A stretch of 64,000 nucleotides of DNA from Accumulibacter sp003538495. GTDB taxonomy: Bacteria; Pseudomonadota; Gammaproteobacteria; Burkholderiales; Rhodocyclaceae. The number at the start of each line of letters is the position of its first letter. Within the stretch, counting starts at the first letter, position 1. A model generated the notes under the pieces. It saw nothing but the letters and a program-made list of their open reading frames with translations, did no database searches and was not told where the DNA came from. This document shows positions 40,675 to 49,953 of the stretch, piece by piece. The position numbers were made by a program, and so were the translations under genes. The stretch lies in the NCBI RefSeq assembly GCF_029255145.1, contig NZ_JAPUVQ010000110.1, forward strand, positions 1 to 64,000. The letters are read 5' to 3'.

Positions 40675-41160
40675 ATGAAACGACCCACCAAACGACGCCA
40701 GTTCATTGCAGTTCTCCCGACGCTGGGCCTTGCGCCTTGTCTTGGGCCGCTACTCGGCATCGGCGCGGGCTGGTTGCTGACTGGCTGTAGCGGCGAGCCG
40801 AGCAGCGGACCCGCTCAGGTCAAGTGGGACCGAGACACCGACGCGCGCTGTGGGATGATCATCAGCGACAAGCGTTTCGCGGCGCAGATTCGCGACCCCG
40901 ATGGCAAACCCTGGAAATTCGACGACATTGGTTGCGCGATGTTCTGGCTGGCGCAAAGTCCTTTCAACGAGGAGACCGCGAACACCGAGTTCTGGGTCGC
41001 CGACTATCGCACCGGTGGCTGGATCGATGCCCGCCGGGCGCACTACCTGCCAGGAAGCAAGAGCCCGATGGGCTACCACTTCGCGGCGCTGGCGGTTCCC
41101 GAGACCGGGACGGTCTCGTATCAGGAAATGAAGCAGACTGTGCTGGCTCGTGGCAAGTGA
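40675..41160 (+). CDS. nosL: Copper chaperone lipoprotein NosL
   Basis: A 161-residue lipoprotein that binds Cu(I) for NosZ maturation. The lipobox is LLTGCSGEP after a long hydrophobic segment. The copper-site motif CGMIISD follows about 25 residues later, and the FDDIGCAMFWLA and MGYHFAAL segments are typical of NosL. ATG 40675 gives a compact signal; the ATG at 40633 overlaps the nosF stop and is an alternative that adds 14 residues. Confidence 0.92.
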   Translation: MKRPTKRRQFIAVLPTLGLAPCLGPLLGIGAGWLLTGCSGEPSSGPAQVKWDRDTDARCGMIISDKRFAAQIRDPDGKPWKFDDIGCAMFWLAQSPFNEETANTEFWVADYRTGGWIDARRAHYLPGSKSPMGYHFAALAVPETGTVSYQEMKQTVLARGK

Positions 41161-41170
41161 AGCCGCTGCG

Positions 41171-41998
41171 ATGACTGCCCTCCTGTTGACTGCCCGCCTG
41201 GATATCGTCGAGTCGCTGCGGGCGCGCTGGTTCATGCTTTACAGCCTGGTTTTCGGCGGCATCGTGGCGCTGTTGTTCGCCTTTGGCCTGACCGAGTCGC
41301 GGGTCCTGGGTTTCATTGGCCTGTCGCGGCTGCTGGTGACTTACATCCAGCTGACGATGGCCATCCTGCCAGTCTTTGTGCTGATCACGACGGTTCGCTC
41401 GGTAGCCGGTGACCGCGAGGCGGGGGTCTTCGAGTACCTGCTGTCCCTGCCGGTATCGCTGTCGGCCTGGTTCTGGGGAAAAATCGTCGGTCGTTATGTG
41501 ACCATCTTTCTGCCGGTCTTCGTGGCCATGCTCGGCGCGGTGCTGTGGGCGCTGTTCAAGGCCATCGACGTGCCGTGGGGAATGTTCTTCTATTACACCG
41601 GCCTGCTGGCGGCAATGGCCTGGTGCTTTCTGGGCATTGGCATGCTGATTTCGACGCTGGCACGCAGCACCGATGTCGCGCAGGGTGCGGCCTTCATGGT
41701 CTGGCTGAGCATGCTGCTGTTCCTCGATCTGATCCTGCTGGGGGTGATGATCCAGGGCCGGGTCGCTCCCGAAGTCGCCGTTGGCATCGCACTGCTCAAT
41801 CCGCTGCAGGTCTTCCGTACGGCTTCGCTGGCCATGTTCGATCCGCAGCTGATCGTCCTCGGGCCGTCCGCGTACGTCATTCTCGACCTCTTCGGCAGTG
41901 CCGGCTACCGCTTCTATGCATTGCTCTATCCGCTGGCCATCGGTTCGCTGTGTGCGCTGCTCGGCTACCTGACTTTTCGCCGTAGCGACCTGCCTTGA
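41171..41998 (+). CDS. nosY: ABC permease NosY
   Basis: A 275-residue inner-membrane permease with about six hydrophobic helices. It has the ABC-2 type conserved segment TVRSVAGDREAGVFEYLLSLPVS after the first pair of helices. It partners NosF and NosD in copper-site assembly. ATG 41171 is preferred over GTG 41150, which would overlap nosL. It is the last nos gene, followed after four bases by the thioredoxin-like gene. Confidence 0.92.
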   Translation: MTALLLTARLDIVESLRARWFMLYSLVFGGIVALLFAFGLTESRVLGFIGLSRLLVTYIQLTMAILPVFVLITTVRSVAGDREAGVFEYLLSLPVSLSAWFWGKIVGRYVTIFLPVFVAMLGAVLWALFKAIDVPWGMFFYYTGLLAAMAWCFLGIGMLISTLARSTDVAQGAAFMVWLSMLLFLDLILLGVMIQGRVAPEVAVGIALLNPLQVFRTASLAMFDPQLIVLGPSAYVILDLFGSAGYRFYALLYPLAIGSLCALLGYLTFRRSDLP

Positions 41999-42011
41999 CC
42001 GGGTGCGTGCG

Positions 42012-42512
42012 ATGAAGCGTCTGATTGCCGGCCTGCTGTTCGCCGTGCAGGCCGTTTCGGCCGGCGCCGCGGAGCAGTTGTCCGCCACGCCGTTCTTTGC
42101 CTTGAGCCTGCCGGGTATCGATCGGCGCCCGATAGCGCTGGCGTCGTTCAAGGGGCAGCCACTGGTCGTCAACTTCTGGGCCCGCTGGTGCGCTCCCTGT
42201 CGCCAGGAGATCCCCGATCTCGCCGCTCTGCACGCCCGCTACAAGGAACGGGGCCTGCTGGTCATTGGCATCGCCGTCGAGGACGCCGAGCAGCACGAGA
42301 AAGTCCGCGACTTCGCCCGCGCCTACGAGATGAGCTACACGGCGCTGATCGGCGGCGTCGAGACGAGCATCGAGCTGATGCGGTCGCTCGGCAACAGCAA
42401 GGCTGGCCTGCCATTTACGGTGGTCATCGACCGGGATGGCCGGATACGAGGCAGCAAACTCGGCGCGATGAGTGCCTCCGAGATGGACGCCGCAGTACGG
42501 CCGATCCTCTGA
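42012..42512 (+). CDS. TlpA/ResA-like periplasmic thioredoxin
   Basis: A 166-residue exported thiol-disulfide protein. The signal peptide covers about 1-19 (AVSAGAAE). The thioredoxin active site is in VNFWARWCAPCRQEIPDL, with the cis-Pro region GLPFTVVIDRDG. TlpA-like proteins reduce CuA cysteines or apocytochrome thiols, so its position right after nosY fits CuA or heme c maturation. GTG 42003 is a possible earlier start. Confidence 0.87.
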   Translation: MKRLIAGLLFAVQAVSAGAAEQLSATPFFALSLPGIDRRPIALASFKGQPLVVNFWARWCAPCRQEIPDLAALHARYKERGLLVIGIAVEDAEQHEKVRDFARAYEMSYTALIGGVETSIELMRSLGNSKAGLPFTVVIDRDGRIRGSKLGAMSASEMDAAVRPIL

Positions 42513-42573
42513 GTGACAGGCGCCGCTACCCGGTGTGTGCTGCGCGGGTGCTAGGATAGCAGGTAGCGTCGAC

Positions 42574-42604
42574 CGCCGGCCGGCACCGCCGGCGCCATTT
42601 TTTT
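42574..42604 (+). terminator. Probable terminator between nos and nir genes
   Basis: CGCCGGC (42574-42580) pairs with GCCGGCG (42588-42594), and a run of seven T residues follows at 42598-42604. The four bases between stem and T-run weaken it slightly. Confidence 0.55.
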
Positions 42605-42638
42605 GTGATGCGCCGCAGGCGCCATTTGAGTGACGATC

Positions 42639-43805
42639 ATGATTAGAAGAGCGTTTGGCTTGCTGTCGGTAGTACTCCTCGCGGGCTGTGCGGCGCAGCA
42701 GCTGCGTGGCACCGGCGACCTCGGGCTGGTCATCGAACGCGCCAGCGGGCAGGTCACCCTGATCGATACCAGCCGCGGTGTGCCGTACGCGCGCATCGAC
42801 GGACTGGGCGACCTGTCGCACGCCTCGGTGGTCTATTCGCGCGATGGCCGCTACGCTTACGTCTTTGGCCGTGACGGCGGGCTGACCAAAGTCGACTTGC
42901 TTGAGTCACGAATCGTCAAGCGCGTGCTGCAGTCGGGCAATGCCATCGGCGGCTCGATTTCGCAGGATGGCCGCATCGTCGTCGCCCAGAACTATAAACC
43001 GGGCGGCATCAAGGCCTTCGACTCCGAAAGCCTTGAAGTGCTTTCCGAAGTGCCCGCCGAGTACGCGCCCGGAAGCTTTTCCAAGGTCGTCGGCCTGGCC
43101 GATCTGTCCGCCAACCGCTTCGCCTACGCGCTGTTCGACGGTGGCGAAATCTGGGTCACCGACTTCTCCGACCCCAGGAAGCCGCAGACGCAACGTTTTC
43201 CGGCCGGCCTGCAGCCCTATGACGGACTGGTAAGTCCCGATGGGCGCTATTACCTGGCCGGGCTGTTCGGCGAGGATGGCGTGGTCCTGCTCGACACCTG
43301 GCAGCCCGAGCAGGGGACGCGCCGGATCCTGCAGAACTATGGGCGCGGCGAGGAGAAGCTGCCGGTATTCAAGATGCCGCATCTGCGTGGCTGGTCGATG
43401 GCACAGGGCAATGCCTATCTGCCAGCAGTCGGTCGGCACGAGGTACTGGTCGTTTCCGGCAGCAGCTGGCAGGAGGTGGGTCGAATCAAGGTCAAGGGCC
43501 AGCCGGTGTTCGTAATGGCTCGCCCCGATGGCCGGCAGGTTTGGGTCAATTACGCTTTCCCGGATAATGGCTGGGTCGAGGTGATCGACACGCTGACCGG
43601 AAAAGTGGTGAAGACGTTCGAGCCGGGAAAAGCCATTCTGCACATGGAGTTCACGCCGCGCGGGGAACAGGTCTGGCTTTCCGCCCGCGACGACAACAAG
43701 GTGGTGATCTACGATACGGCGACCTTGACCAAGGTCGGCGAGTTTGCCGCGCAGGCGCCGAGCGGCATCTTCTTCACCAGCCGCGCGCAGCGGACGGGGT
43801 TTTGA
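42639..43805 (+). CDS. nirF: Heme d1 biosynthesis dehydrogenase NirF (lipoprotein)
   Basis: A 388-residue protein. The signal ends in a lipobox (VVLLAGCAAQ), so it is membrane-anchored in the periplasm. The rest is an eight-bladed propeller related to the heme d1 domain of NirS. Blades show repeats such as SRDGRYAYVFGRDGG, SPDGRYYLAGLFGEDG and RPDGRQVWVNYAFPDN. NirF carries out a late step in heme d1 formation (dihydro-heme d1 precursor). It precedes nirDL. No FNR box was seen in its 126-base leader. Confidence 0.93.
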   Translation: MIRRAFGLLSVVLLAGCAAQQLRGTGDLGLVIERASGQVTLIDTSRGVPYARIDGLGDLSHASVVYSRDGRYAYVFGRDGGLTKVDLLESRIVKRVLQSGNAIGGSISQDGRIVVAQNYKPGGIKAFDSESLEVLSEVPAEYAPGSFSKVVGLADLSANRFAYALFDGGEIWVTDFSDPRKPQTQRFPAGLQPYDGLVSPDGRYYLAGLFGEDGVVLLDTWQPEQGTRRILQNYGRGEEKLPVFKMPHLRGWSMAQGNAYLPAVGRHEVLVVSGSSWQEVGRIKVKGQPVFVMARPDGRQVWVNYAFPDNGWVEVIDTLTGKVVKTFEPGKAILHMEFTPRGEQVWLSARDDNKVVIYDTATLTKVGEFAAQAPSGIFFTSRAQRTGF

Positions 43806-43810
43806 GCGCG

Positions 43811-44791
43811 ATGACCGACGAGGCGCTCGATTTTCGCTTGCTGAACGATTTCCAGCGCGACTTTCCGCTCTGCCCGGCGCCCTTCGCCGAGCTGGCCGCG
43901 CGCCTCGGCGTTGCTGAAAGTGCTGTCCTGCGGCTGCTCGAGGGCTTGCGCCGCGAGGGCAAGATCGCTCGCGTCGGCGCGGTCTTTGCACCCAAGCGGA
44001 TCGGCGCCAGCACGCTGGCGGCGATGGCGGTGCCGCCGGAGCGGCTGGTCGCGGTGGCCGAGACGGTCAATCGCTTTCCCGAGGTCAACCACAACTACGA
44101 GCGCGAGCACCGCTTCAACCTTTGGTTTGTCGTTACCGCGGGTTCGGAGGGGCGGCTGCAGGCTGCCTTGGGGGCGATCGAGCAGGTGGCAGGCTACCCG
44201 CTGCTGCGACTCCCCTTGCTGCACGAATTCCACATCGACCTCGGTTTCTCGCTGGACGGCAAGACCGACAAGGTGCTGCCGGGCGATTCCCGCCGGCGGG
44301 CCTTCGTGCCGCCGCGACCGCTGGACGAGTTCGAACGGCGGCTGGTGATGGCTTTGCAGGAGGGTTTGCCACTGTTCATTCGTCCGTTTTCGGTGCTCGC
44401 CAGCCGGGTCGGTTGCGACGAGAGCGAGGTTCTCGAACGTATCCGTCACTGGTGCGCCGAGGGGATCATCAAGCGCTTCGGGGTGGTCGTCAGGCATCAC
44501 GAACTCGGCTACACGGCCAACGCGATGCTGGTGCACGACGTCCCCGACGACGCCGTCGCCGGAATCGGCGAGACGCTGGCCCGCGAGCCGGGAGTTACCC
44601 TGTGCTATCAGCGCCCGCGGGTGCTGCCGGACTGGCGCTACAACCTGTTCTGCATGATCCACGGCCAGCTCCGCGGCGAAGTCGAGGCCAGGATCAGGCA
44701 ACTGCGATCGCGCCTGCAGCTGCGCGACTACGCCCACGCGACCCTCTTTTCAGTGACCCGCTTCAAGCAGGGTGGAGCACGCTATGCGTGA
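43811..44791 (+). CDS. nirD: Siroheme decarboxylase NirDL (fused)
   Basis: A 326-residue protein made of two AsnC-like halves. The NirD half is about residues 1-155 (LLNDFQRDFPLCPAPFAELAARLG, NHNYEREHRFNLWFVV). The NirL half is about 165-326 (LVMALQEGLPLFIRPFSVLASRVG, CYQRPRVLPDWRYNLFCMIHG). The complex decarboxylates siroheme to 12,18-didecarboxysiroheme. In Pseudomonas these are separate genes; fusion is known in several betaproteobacteria. ATG 43811 is used, with TTG 43802 as an alternative overlapping nirF. Confidence 0.92.
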   Translation: MTDEALDFRLLNDFQRDFPLCPAPFAELAARLGVAESAVLRLLEGLRREGKIARVGAVFAPKRIGASTLAAMAVPPERLVAVAETVNRFPEVNHNYEREHRFNLWFVVTAGSEGRLQAALGAIEQVAGYPLLRLPLLHEFHIDLGFSLDGKTDKVLPGDSRRRAFVPPRPLDEFERRLVMALQEGLPLFIRPFSVLASRVGCDESEVLERIRHWCAEGIIKRFGVVVRHHELGYTANAMLVHDVPDDAVAGIGETLAREPGVTLCYQRPRVLPDWRYNLFCMIHGQLRGEVEARIRQLRSRLQLRDYAHATLFSVTRFKQGGARYA

Positions 44792-45263
44792 CAGTGTGGC
44801 CATCGACGCCATCGATCGCGCGATCATCGACGGCCTGCAGGGCGACTTCCCGATCTGCGAGCTGCCCTACGCCGAAGTCGCAGGAGCGCTCGGGATCGGC
44901 GAGCAAGACCTCCTCGAACGTTTGCAGGCGATGCTTGATGCCCGCGTGCTGACCCGCTTTGGACCGATGTTTCAGGTCGAGCGGATGGGCGGCGCCTTCG
45001 TCCTCGCGGCGATGTGCGTTCCCGAGGACGATTGGCAGCGGGTACTCGAGGTGGTCAACGCCTTTCCCGAAGTGGCCCACAACTATCGGCGCGAGAGCGA
45101 CCTCTACTGTCGCTTCAACATGTGGTTCGTGCTGGCGAGCGAGACCGCCGACGGCATCGCGGCCGCGCGGCGTGGCATCGAGGAAGCCAGCGGTCTACAG
45201 GTCTTCGCGTTTCCGAAGTTGCGCGAGTACTTCGTCGAGATGAAGCTGGCGGTACGCGCATGA
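44784..45263 (+). CDS. nirG: Siroheme decarboxylase subunit NirG
   Basis: A 159-residue AsnC-like protein related to NirD (DAIDRAIIDGLQGDFPICELPYAEVAGALG, HNYRRESDLYCRFNMWFVLA). Works with NirDL and NirH in siroheme decarboxylation for heme d1. It overlaps nirDL by eight bases and nirH by four. GTG 44772 is an earlier in-frame start. Confidence 0.9.
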   Translation: MRDSVAIDAIDRAIIDGLQGDFPICELPYAEVAGALGIGEQDLLERLQAMLDARVLTRFGPMFQVERMGGAFVLAAMCVPEDDWQRVLEVVNAFPEVAHNYRRESDLYCRFNMWFVLASETADGIAAARRGIEEASGLQVFAFPKLREYFVEMKLAVRA

Positions 45264-45763
45264 GCGCCCTGGCGAGCCCGGGCGAGGCGCTCGACGCGGT
45301 CGACCGCCGCCTGGTGCTGGCCACCCAGAGTGGCCTGCCGCTGGTCGCCCGACCGTATCACCAGCTGGCCGGGCAGCTCGGCATCGAGCCGCAGGAAGTG
45401 ATGGCCCGGCTGAGGCGGATGCTCGACTGCGGCATCATCCGCCGGATCGGCGCGGTGCCCAACCACTACGCGATCGGCTACACCGCCAACGGGATGAGCG
45501 TCTGGGATGTCGCGGACGAGCGCATCGACGAGCTCGGCGCGCGGGTCGGCGCACTGGACTTCGTCACCCACTGCTACCATCGCCCGCGCCAGCTTCCCGA
45601 GTGGCCGTACAGCTTGTTTGCAATGGTGCATGGCAGTTCGCGTGCCGAAGTGCTGGCCAAAGTGGCGACCATCGCCGAGTTGCTGGGTGCCGATTGCCGG
45701 GCGCACGATGTCCTTTTTTCGACCAGGATTCTCAAGAAGACGGGGCTTCGAATCGGCGTCTGA
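45260..45763 (+). CDS. nirH: Siroheme decarboxylase subunit NirH
   Basis: A 167-residue AsnC-like protein related to NirL (DRRLVLATQSGLPLVARPYHQLAGQLG, HCYHRPRQLPEWPYSLFAMVHG). It overlaps nirG as ATGA. The cluster stops here: nirJ, which catalyses the next step, is not in the window. Confidence 0.9.
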   Translation: MSALASPGEALDAVDRRLVLATQSGLPLVARPYHQLAGQLGIEPQEVMARLRRMLDCGIIRRIGAVPNHYAIGYTANGMSVWDVADERIDELGARVGALDFVTHCYHRPRQLPEWPYSLFAMVHGSSRAEVLAKVATIAELLGADCRAHDVLFSTRILKKTGLRIGV

Positions 45764-46408
45764 GGTCCCCTGCGTCGCGAAGCGCCCGTCATGCGGCCGG
45801 CTGCGCCATCGGCGCGCGAGGCCTGTCGCTCTCGGCGAGCGCGGGATCGGCACCTTTCATGCGGCCGCCGAACGCCGGGTACAATTGGCCAATCAGCTGG
45901 CCAGGGGCCGGTCGGCCGAGACCATCGCGAATGCGCTTTCGGGGGTCCGCGAAATCGGCAAGCCGCTCGCGGCGAGCATCGTCGAGCGAGACGCGCCGGA
46001 GAGGCGATGATTCGCCGAGTGCACACCACAGGCGTTTGCTCGGCTTCCTGACCCTTCCTTGCTCCGGGACCTTGACCGCGCTTTCCGAACCGTTCGGCAG
46101 CGAGCGCTCGGTGGCCATAGTCGAGCTGACTACACGGTGGCGCACGTTGTTGCCGGTGTTGGCGCTGGCGACCGCCGGGGAAAACGGTCCCGGCGTGTTC
46201 AAGGGGCGCAGCGACGCGCTGGCCCTTGGCCAGGAAGCGGCGGATGATGATCACCGGTCCGTACGGCGCCTTGCTGCTGATGCCCTGCGCCTGACCGGCA
46301 GGATCGGAAGCACGAACGGGCCGGGTGCGAAGAGGCCGCTGCCGGGGCGCGGCACCGCGCGACGGCACCGATGCAGTAACACGCGGCACCAACGAAAGGA
46401 GACCTACG
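45764..46408. other. Gap of 645 bases without a recognisable gene
   Basis: Several frames are open on both strands because of high GC, but none shows a domain, a convincing start or a family motif. Given the broken genes that follow, it may be decayed coding DNA. One plus-strand frame ends VREIGKPLAASIVERD and looks protein-like, but I could not assign it. Confidence 0.5.
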
Positions 46409-46776
46409 ATGCCACGCTTCGTTGAAATGGACGACCTGGTTACGCTGGCCGGGCAGATGGAGGACACCGCTGCTCCGCTGGTGCCGATCAACAGGTTCCA
46501 GGTCAAAGCGGACCAGGTCGGGCAACTGCTCAAGGCCTGGACAGCCGATGCAGCAGCAATGTGGCGGCAGCCCGACGACAGTTCGACCCGGCCGCATCGT
46601 GGCATTGGTGGCGGCTGTGTGTTCGTGAATCACGCGGTATGGGAATCGACCGAGCACTGCCGGCGTCTCATCGACAACCCCGATTTCCAGCGCCAGCCGG
46701 GCCTTACCCGTCCAGCGCGGTCGCCTCACCGCAGGTGTTTCGCAAGGTTGCGGTGCCGGGCTGCGGTGGGCGGTGA
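46409..46776 (+). pseudogene. Frameshifted ABM (antibiotic biosynthesis monooxygenase) domain gene
   Basis: A good ribosome site (AAAGGAGA) precedes ATG 46409. The frame reads as a dimeric ABM-type small protein: LVPINRFQVKADQVGQLLKAW, CVFVNHAVWESTEHCRR, NPDFQ. Near 46700 the expected ending YPSSAVASPQVFRKVAVPG appears in another frame and ends at TGA 46774-46776. One small indel thus destroys the C-terminal strand. ABM-domain proteins act as cofactor-free monooxygenases on quinone-like substrates. The neighbouring FAD monooxygenase is also damaged. Confidence 0.72.
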
Positions 46777-46815
46777 GCGTCGAGTGTCGAGGCGGGGACG
46801 CCGGCGGGAGACGCC

Positions 46816-47250
46816 ATGAGTACATCGAAGATAGTCGTTTGCCCGCATTGCCATCGCCCGAACCGGGTCCCCGAAGCGCGACTCGGCGATCAGGGGCGTT
46901 GCGGTCACTGCCAGCAGATACTTTTCGACGGCACGCCAACGGTCTTGACGGTGGCCAGCTTTGACCGGCACATCGAGCGCTCCGAACTGCCCGTGGTGGT
47001 CGACTTCTGGGCGCCCTGGTGCGGTCCGTGCCGGGCCATGGCGCCGGCGTTCGCTGCGGCGGCGCGGCAACTCGAACCCGCTTTCCGGCTGGCAAAGGTC
47101 AACACCGAGGAAGAACCGTCGCTGGCCGCGCGCTTCGCCATCCGCTCGATTCCGACCCTGGCGCTATTCAGGCAGGGCAAGGAAGTGGCGCGTCAGGCCG
47201 GAGCCATCGATGGTGCCAGCCTGGTTCGCTGGGTTCGGTCGTTCGAGTGA
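46816..47250 (+). CDS. trxC: Thioredoxin 2 (zinc-containing)
   Basis: A 144-residue cytosolic thioredoxin with the Trx2-specific N-terminal zinc site, CPHCHRPNRVPEARLGDQ then CGHC. The active site is FWAPWCGPCRAMAP, with cis-Pro in RSIPTLALF. Trx2 is linked to oxidative stress. It is intact while the genes on both sides are damaged, which suggests it is under selection independently of them. Confidence 0.93.
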   Translation: MSTSKIVVCPHCHRPNRVPEARLGDQGRCGHCQQILFDGTPTVLTVASFDRHIERSELPVVVDFWAPWCGPCRAMAPAFAAAARQLEPAFRLAKVNTEEEPSLAARFAIRSIPTLALFRQGKEVARQAGAIDGASLVRWVRSFE

Positions 47251-47436
47251 TCGACGCCCCCGCCTTGGCTGAGAGCGGCGTGACGGTTCATTGACAGAAG
47301 CCACCCCGAAAGACAGAATCGGCCTGGATCGGGACGGAGAAGCCGGTTGCGGGACACCGCTTGCGTCGCCCGGCGTAGGGTGCCGGCAGGATGCGGTGCT
47401 TGGCGTTGGTCATTTCCATCACTCCCGGAGCAGCGC

Positions 47437-48312
47437 ATGAAAGCGAAGTTCGCCTCGGTCGCCGACCTCGAAGAGAAGCAAGCGACTTTCGTCCGGCTTT
47501 CCGAACATTGCTGGGGCTATACCGCCGCGGGCGATCCGAATACCGGCGTCATCATCATCGGCGATGACAGAGTGTTGATCGCCGATACCCAGGCGACGCC
47601 GGTGATGGCTGCTCGCCTGGTCGCCGAGATTCACCGGCTGACCGACAAGCCGATCAAGCACGTTGTGCTTTCGCACCATCACGCGGTGCGCGTGCTTGGC
47701 GCGACGGCCTACCGGGCCGAGGGCCTGCAGGAGGTGATCGCCAGCCAGGGTACTTACGAGATGATCGTTGAACGCGGTGCCCAGGACATGCCTTCGGAGT
47801 ACGAGCGCTTTCCGCGCCTGTTCCAGGCGTTCGGGTCGATCCAGGGGCTGACCCGGCCGACGCTGGTCTTCAAGGAGACGATGACGCTGTGGATGGGCGG
47901 GCTGGAGGTCCGGCGCCGGCCACACCCGCAGCGGCACCGTGGTCTGGGTGCCGTCCGAGAAGGCGCTGTTTTCGGGCGACCTGGTCGAGTGCGACGCGGT
48001 GTGCTACACCGGCGACGCGCAACTCGCCGACTGGCCGAAGTGGCCCGTGGCCTCGACTACACCACCGACTTCGTGGCCACCCTGTTCGCCTGTGTCAGGC
48101 AAGCGGCAGCCGCCGGGATGAACCTGAAGCAGGCCATGGCGCACACCCGCCGGGCGATGGACCCGAAGTTCGCGCAGGTATTCATCTCCGAGTACTTCCT
48201 GCCGTTCGACGTCGTGCGGGCGATCGACGAAGCCAACGGCATCCGGCATCCGCAGATCTGGACGGCAGCGCGCGACCGGGAAATGTGGCACGGCCTGCAG
48301 GCCGCCGACTGA
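47437..48312 (+). pseudogene. Rearranged metallo-beta-lactamase-fold hydrolase
   Basis: An unbroken frame of 291 residues hides damage. Up to GGLEV (near 47905) it reads as an MBL-fold protein (NTGVIIIGDDRVLIADTQATP, VVLSHHHAVRVLGA). Between about 47910 and 48040 the family-like sequence (VVWVPSEKALFSGDLVECDAV, GDAQLADWP) is in a different frame. The original frame returns as VARGLDYTTDFVATLF to the end. An indel near 47910 and a deletion near 48040 compensate each other in frame, but replace about 45 residues that include metal-binding strands with a random Arg-rich stretch. Probably inactive. Confidence 0.72.
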
Positions 48313-48357
48313 ACCTTCGGGTTCCGGGCAAGTCCTGCGCGAGCGAGCACGCGAGTC

Positions 48358-49953
48358 ATGCTGAGTGCCTACCTCTATTCAGAGTACGAGTATCGGCGGC
48401 CGGCCGAACTGCAGGGCGGACTCGTGCGCCGGCATCCGCTGGTTGTTGTCGGCGCTGGCCCGGCCGGTCTGGCGCTGGCGATCGACCTGGCGCAGCAGGG
48501 GACTCCAGTGCTGCCGCTCGACGACGACAACCGCGTCTCGGTCGGCTGGCGGGGCGTCTGCTACGCCAAACGGGCGCTGCAAGTGCTCGATCGCCTGGGG
48601 GTCGGTGATTGCTGCGTCGCCAGGGGCGTCAGCTGGAACGTCGGGCGCACCTTCTTTCGCGAGGAGGAGGTTGATAACTTCACGCTGTTGGCGCAGCCGG
48701 ACCACAAGCGTCCGGGGATGATCAACCTGCAGCAGCATTACCTCGAAGAGTTTCTCGTCAGGCGCGCCCAGGAGTTGCCCGGCATCGATCTGCGCTGGAA
48801 GAACAGGGTCGTCGCGGTGCAGCAGAGGGCGGTGGTCGAGGACGGCAGCGGTGATCAGGACGGCGTCGTCGTGCAGATCGACACGCCGGATGGCCCCTAC
48901 GCGGTCGCATGCGACTGGCTGATCGTCGCTGACGGCGCACGCAGCAGCATTCGCGCGATGCTGAAGCTCGAGGTCGAGGGCAAAGTGCTCATGGACCGCT
49001 TGCTGATCGCCGAGGTGGTGATGAAGGCCGAGTTACCCGCCGAGCGCTGGTTCGGGTTCTACCCGCCTTTTCACCCCGGGCGGGCGGTGTTGCTGCAGGG
49101 TCAGGCCGACAACGTCGGGCGGATCGACTTCCAGCCCGGCCGGCAGGCCGGTCCCGAAGAGGAGAAGAAACCCGAGAGGGTCATCCCGAGGATCAGGGCG
49201 ATGCTGGGCGACGACCGCGTATTCGAGGTCGAATGGGTCAGCGTGTACGCCTCCCAGTGCCGGCGGATGAGCAGTTTCCGACACCGGCAAGTGCTGCTCG
49301 ACAGCTACGCCGAGGAGCGCGAGCTCGCGGCCGACGAGAACCTGCTGAACTCGACGCGATCGACCGACTTCATCACGCCCAGGAGCAGGATGTCGCTGAG
49401 CTTTCGCAACGCCGTGCTGACACTGGCGCGCAAGTACTCCTTCGCCCGTGCGCTGGTCAACTCGGGCCGCCTGTCGGTTCCGGCCTTTCTTTCCGAATCC
49501 TCGCTCAACACGCCCGACGCCGATCTCTTTGCTGGCCAGATGCATCCCGGCGCGCCGATCGACGATGCACCGGTCCGTGTCTCCGGTAGCGACGGCTGGT
49601 TGCTCGATTCGATTGGCAACCATTTCATGCTGCTGCGCGCGGTCGACGATCCGGCTGCCGTCGAAGCGTCGACCGTGGCGACGCTCTGCGCCCTGACCGA
49701 CGGTCCGATTCCGCTCGACGTTGCGCTGCTGGCACCCCGGTCAGGCGTGGCGCCGGCCGGCTGGCGCGTCTTCGAGGACTATCGCGGTTGCTACGCCGAT
49801 CGCTATGACGCCAGGCCGCGCACGGTGGACCTGTGCCGGCCGGGCCAGCACGTCAGCGCCCGCTGGCGCAGTATCGATTGCGATCCGGTCGCGGCGGCGC
49901 TGGCGCGCGCCACGTGCACGGTTCTGGAGGAGACGGCGGCATGGCGACACTGA
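48358..49953 (+). CDS. FAD-dependent aromatic-ring monooxygenase with missing GDAAH segment
   Basis: A 531-residue member of the PheA/TfdB/MhpA class. The dinucleotide fold is VVVGAGPAGLALAIDLA and the second motif is LIVADGARSSIRAML. In related enzymes FRxxRVLFxGDAAHxxxPxGxxGxNSGxxDAxNLAWKL precedes LLDSYxxER. Here RHRQVL (near residue 312) runs straight into LDSYAEERELAADENLLNSTRS. About 35-40 residues with the FAD-contacting Asp are therefore absent, without loss of frame. The gene is probably inactive. It is followed by a DUF2783 gene overlapping by 13 bases, a usual pairing. Confidence 0.75.
   Translation: MLSAYLYSEYEYRRPAELQGGLVRRHPLVVVGAGPAGLALAIDLAQQGTPVLPLDDDNRVSVGWRGVCYAKRALQVLDRLGVGDCCVARGVSWNVGRTFFREEEVDNFTLLAQPDHKRPGMINLQQHYLEEFLVRRAQELPGIDLRWKNRVVAVQQRAVVEDGSGDQDGVVVQIDTPDGPYAVACDWLIVADGARSSIRAMLKLEVEGKVLMDRLLIAEVVMKAELPAERWFGFYPPFHPGRAVLLQGQADNVGRIDFQPGRQAGPEEEKKPERVIPRIRAMLGDDRVFEVEWVSVYASQCRRMSSFRHRQVLLDSYAEERELAADENLLNSTRSTDFITPRSRMSLSFRNAVLTLARKYSFARALVNSGRLSVPAFLSESSLNTPDADLFAGQMHPGAPIDDAPVRVSGSDGWLLDSIGNHFMLLRAVDDPAAVEASTVATLCALTDGPIPLDVALLAPRSGVAPAGWRVFEDYRGCYADRYDARPRTVDLCRPGQHVSARWRSIDCDPVAAALARATCTVLEETAAWRH

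Noticed and set aside
45574..46605. 343-codon minus-strand frame between nirH and trxC
   Set aside because: It overlaps nirH and the ABM relic, has Arg/Pro-rich low-complexity sequence and no recognisable domain.
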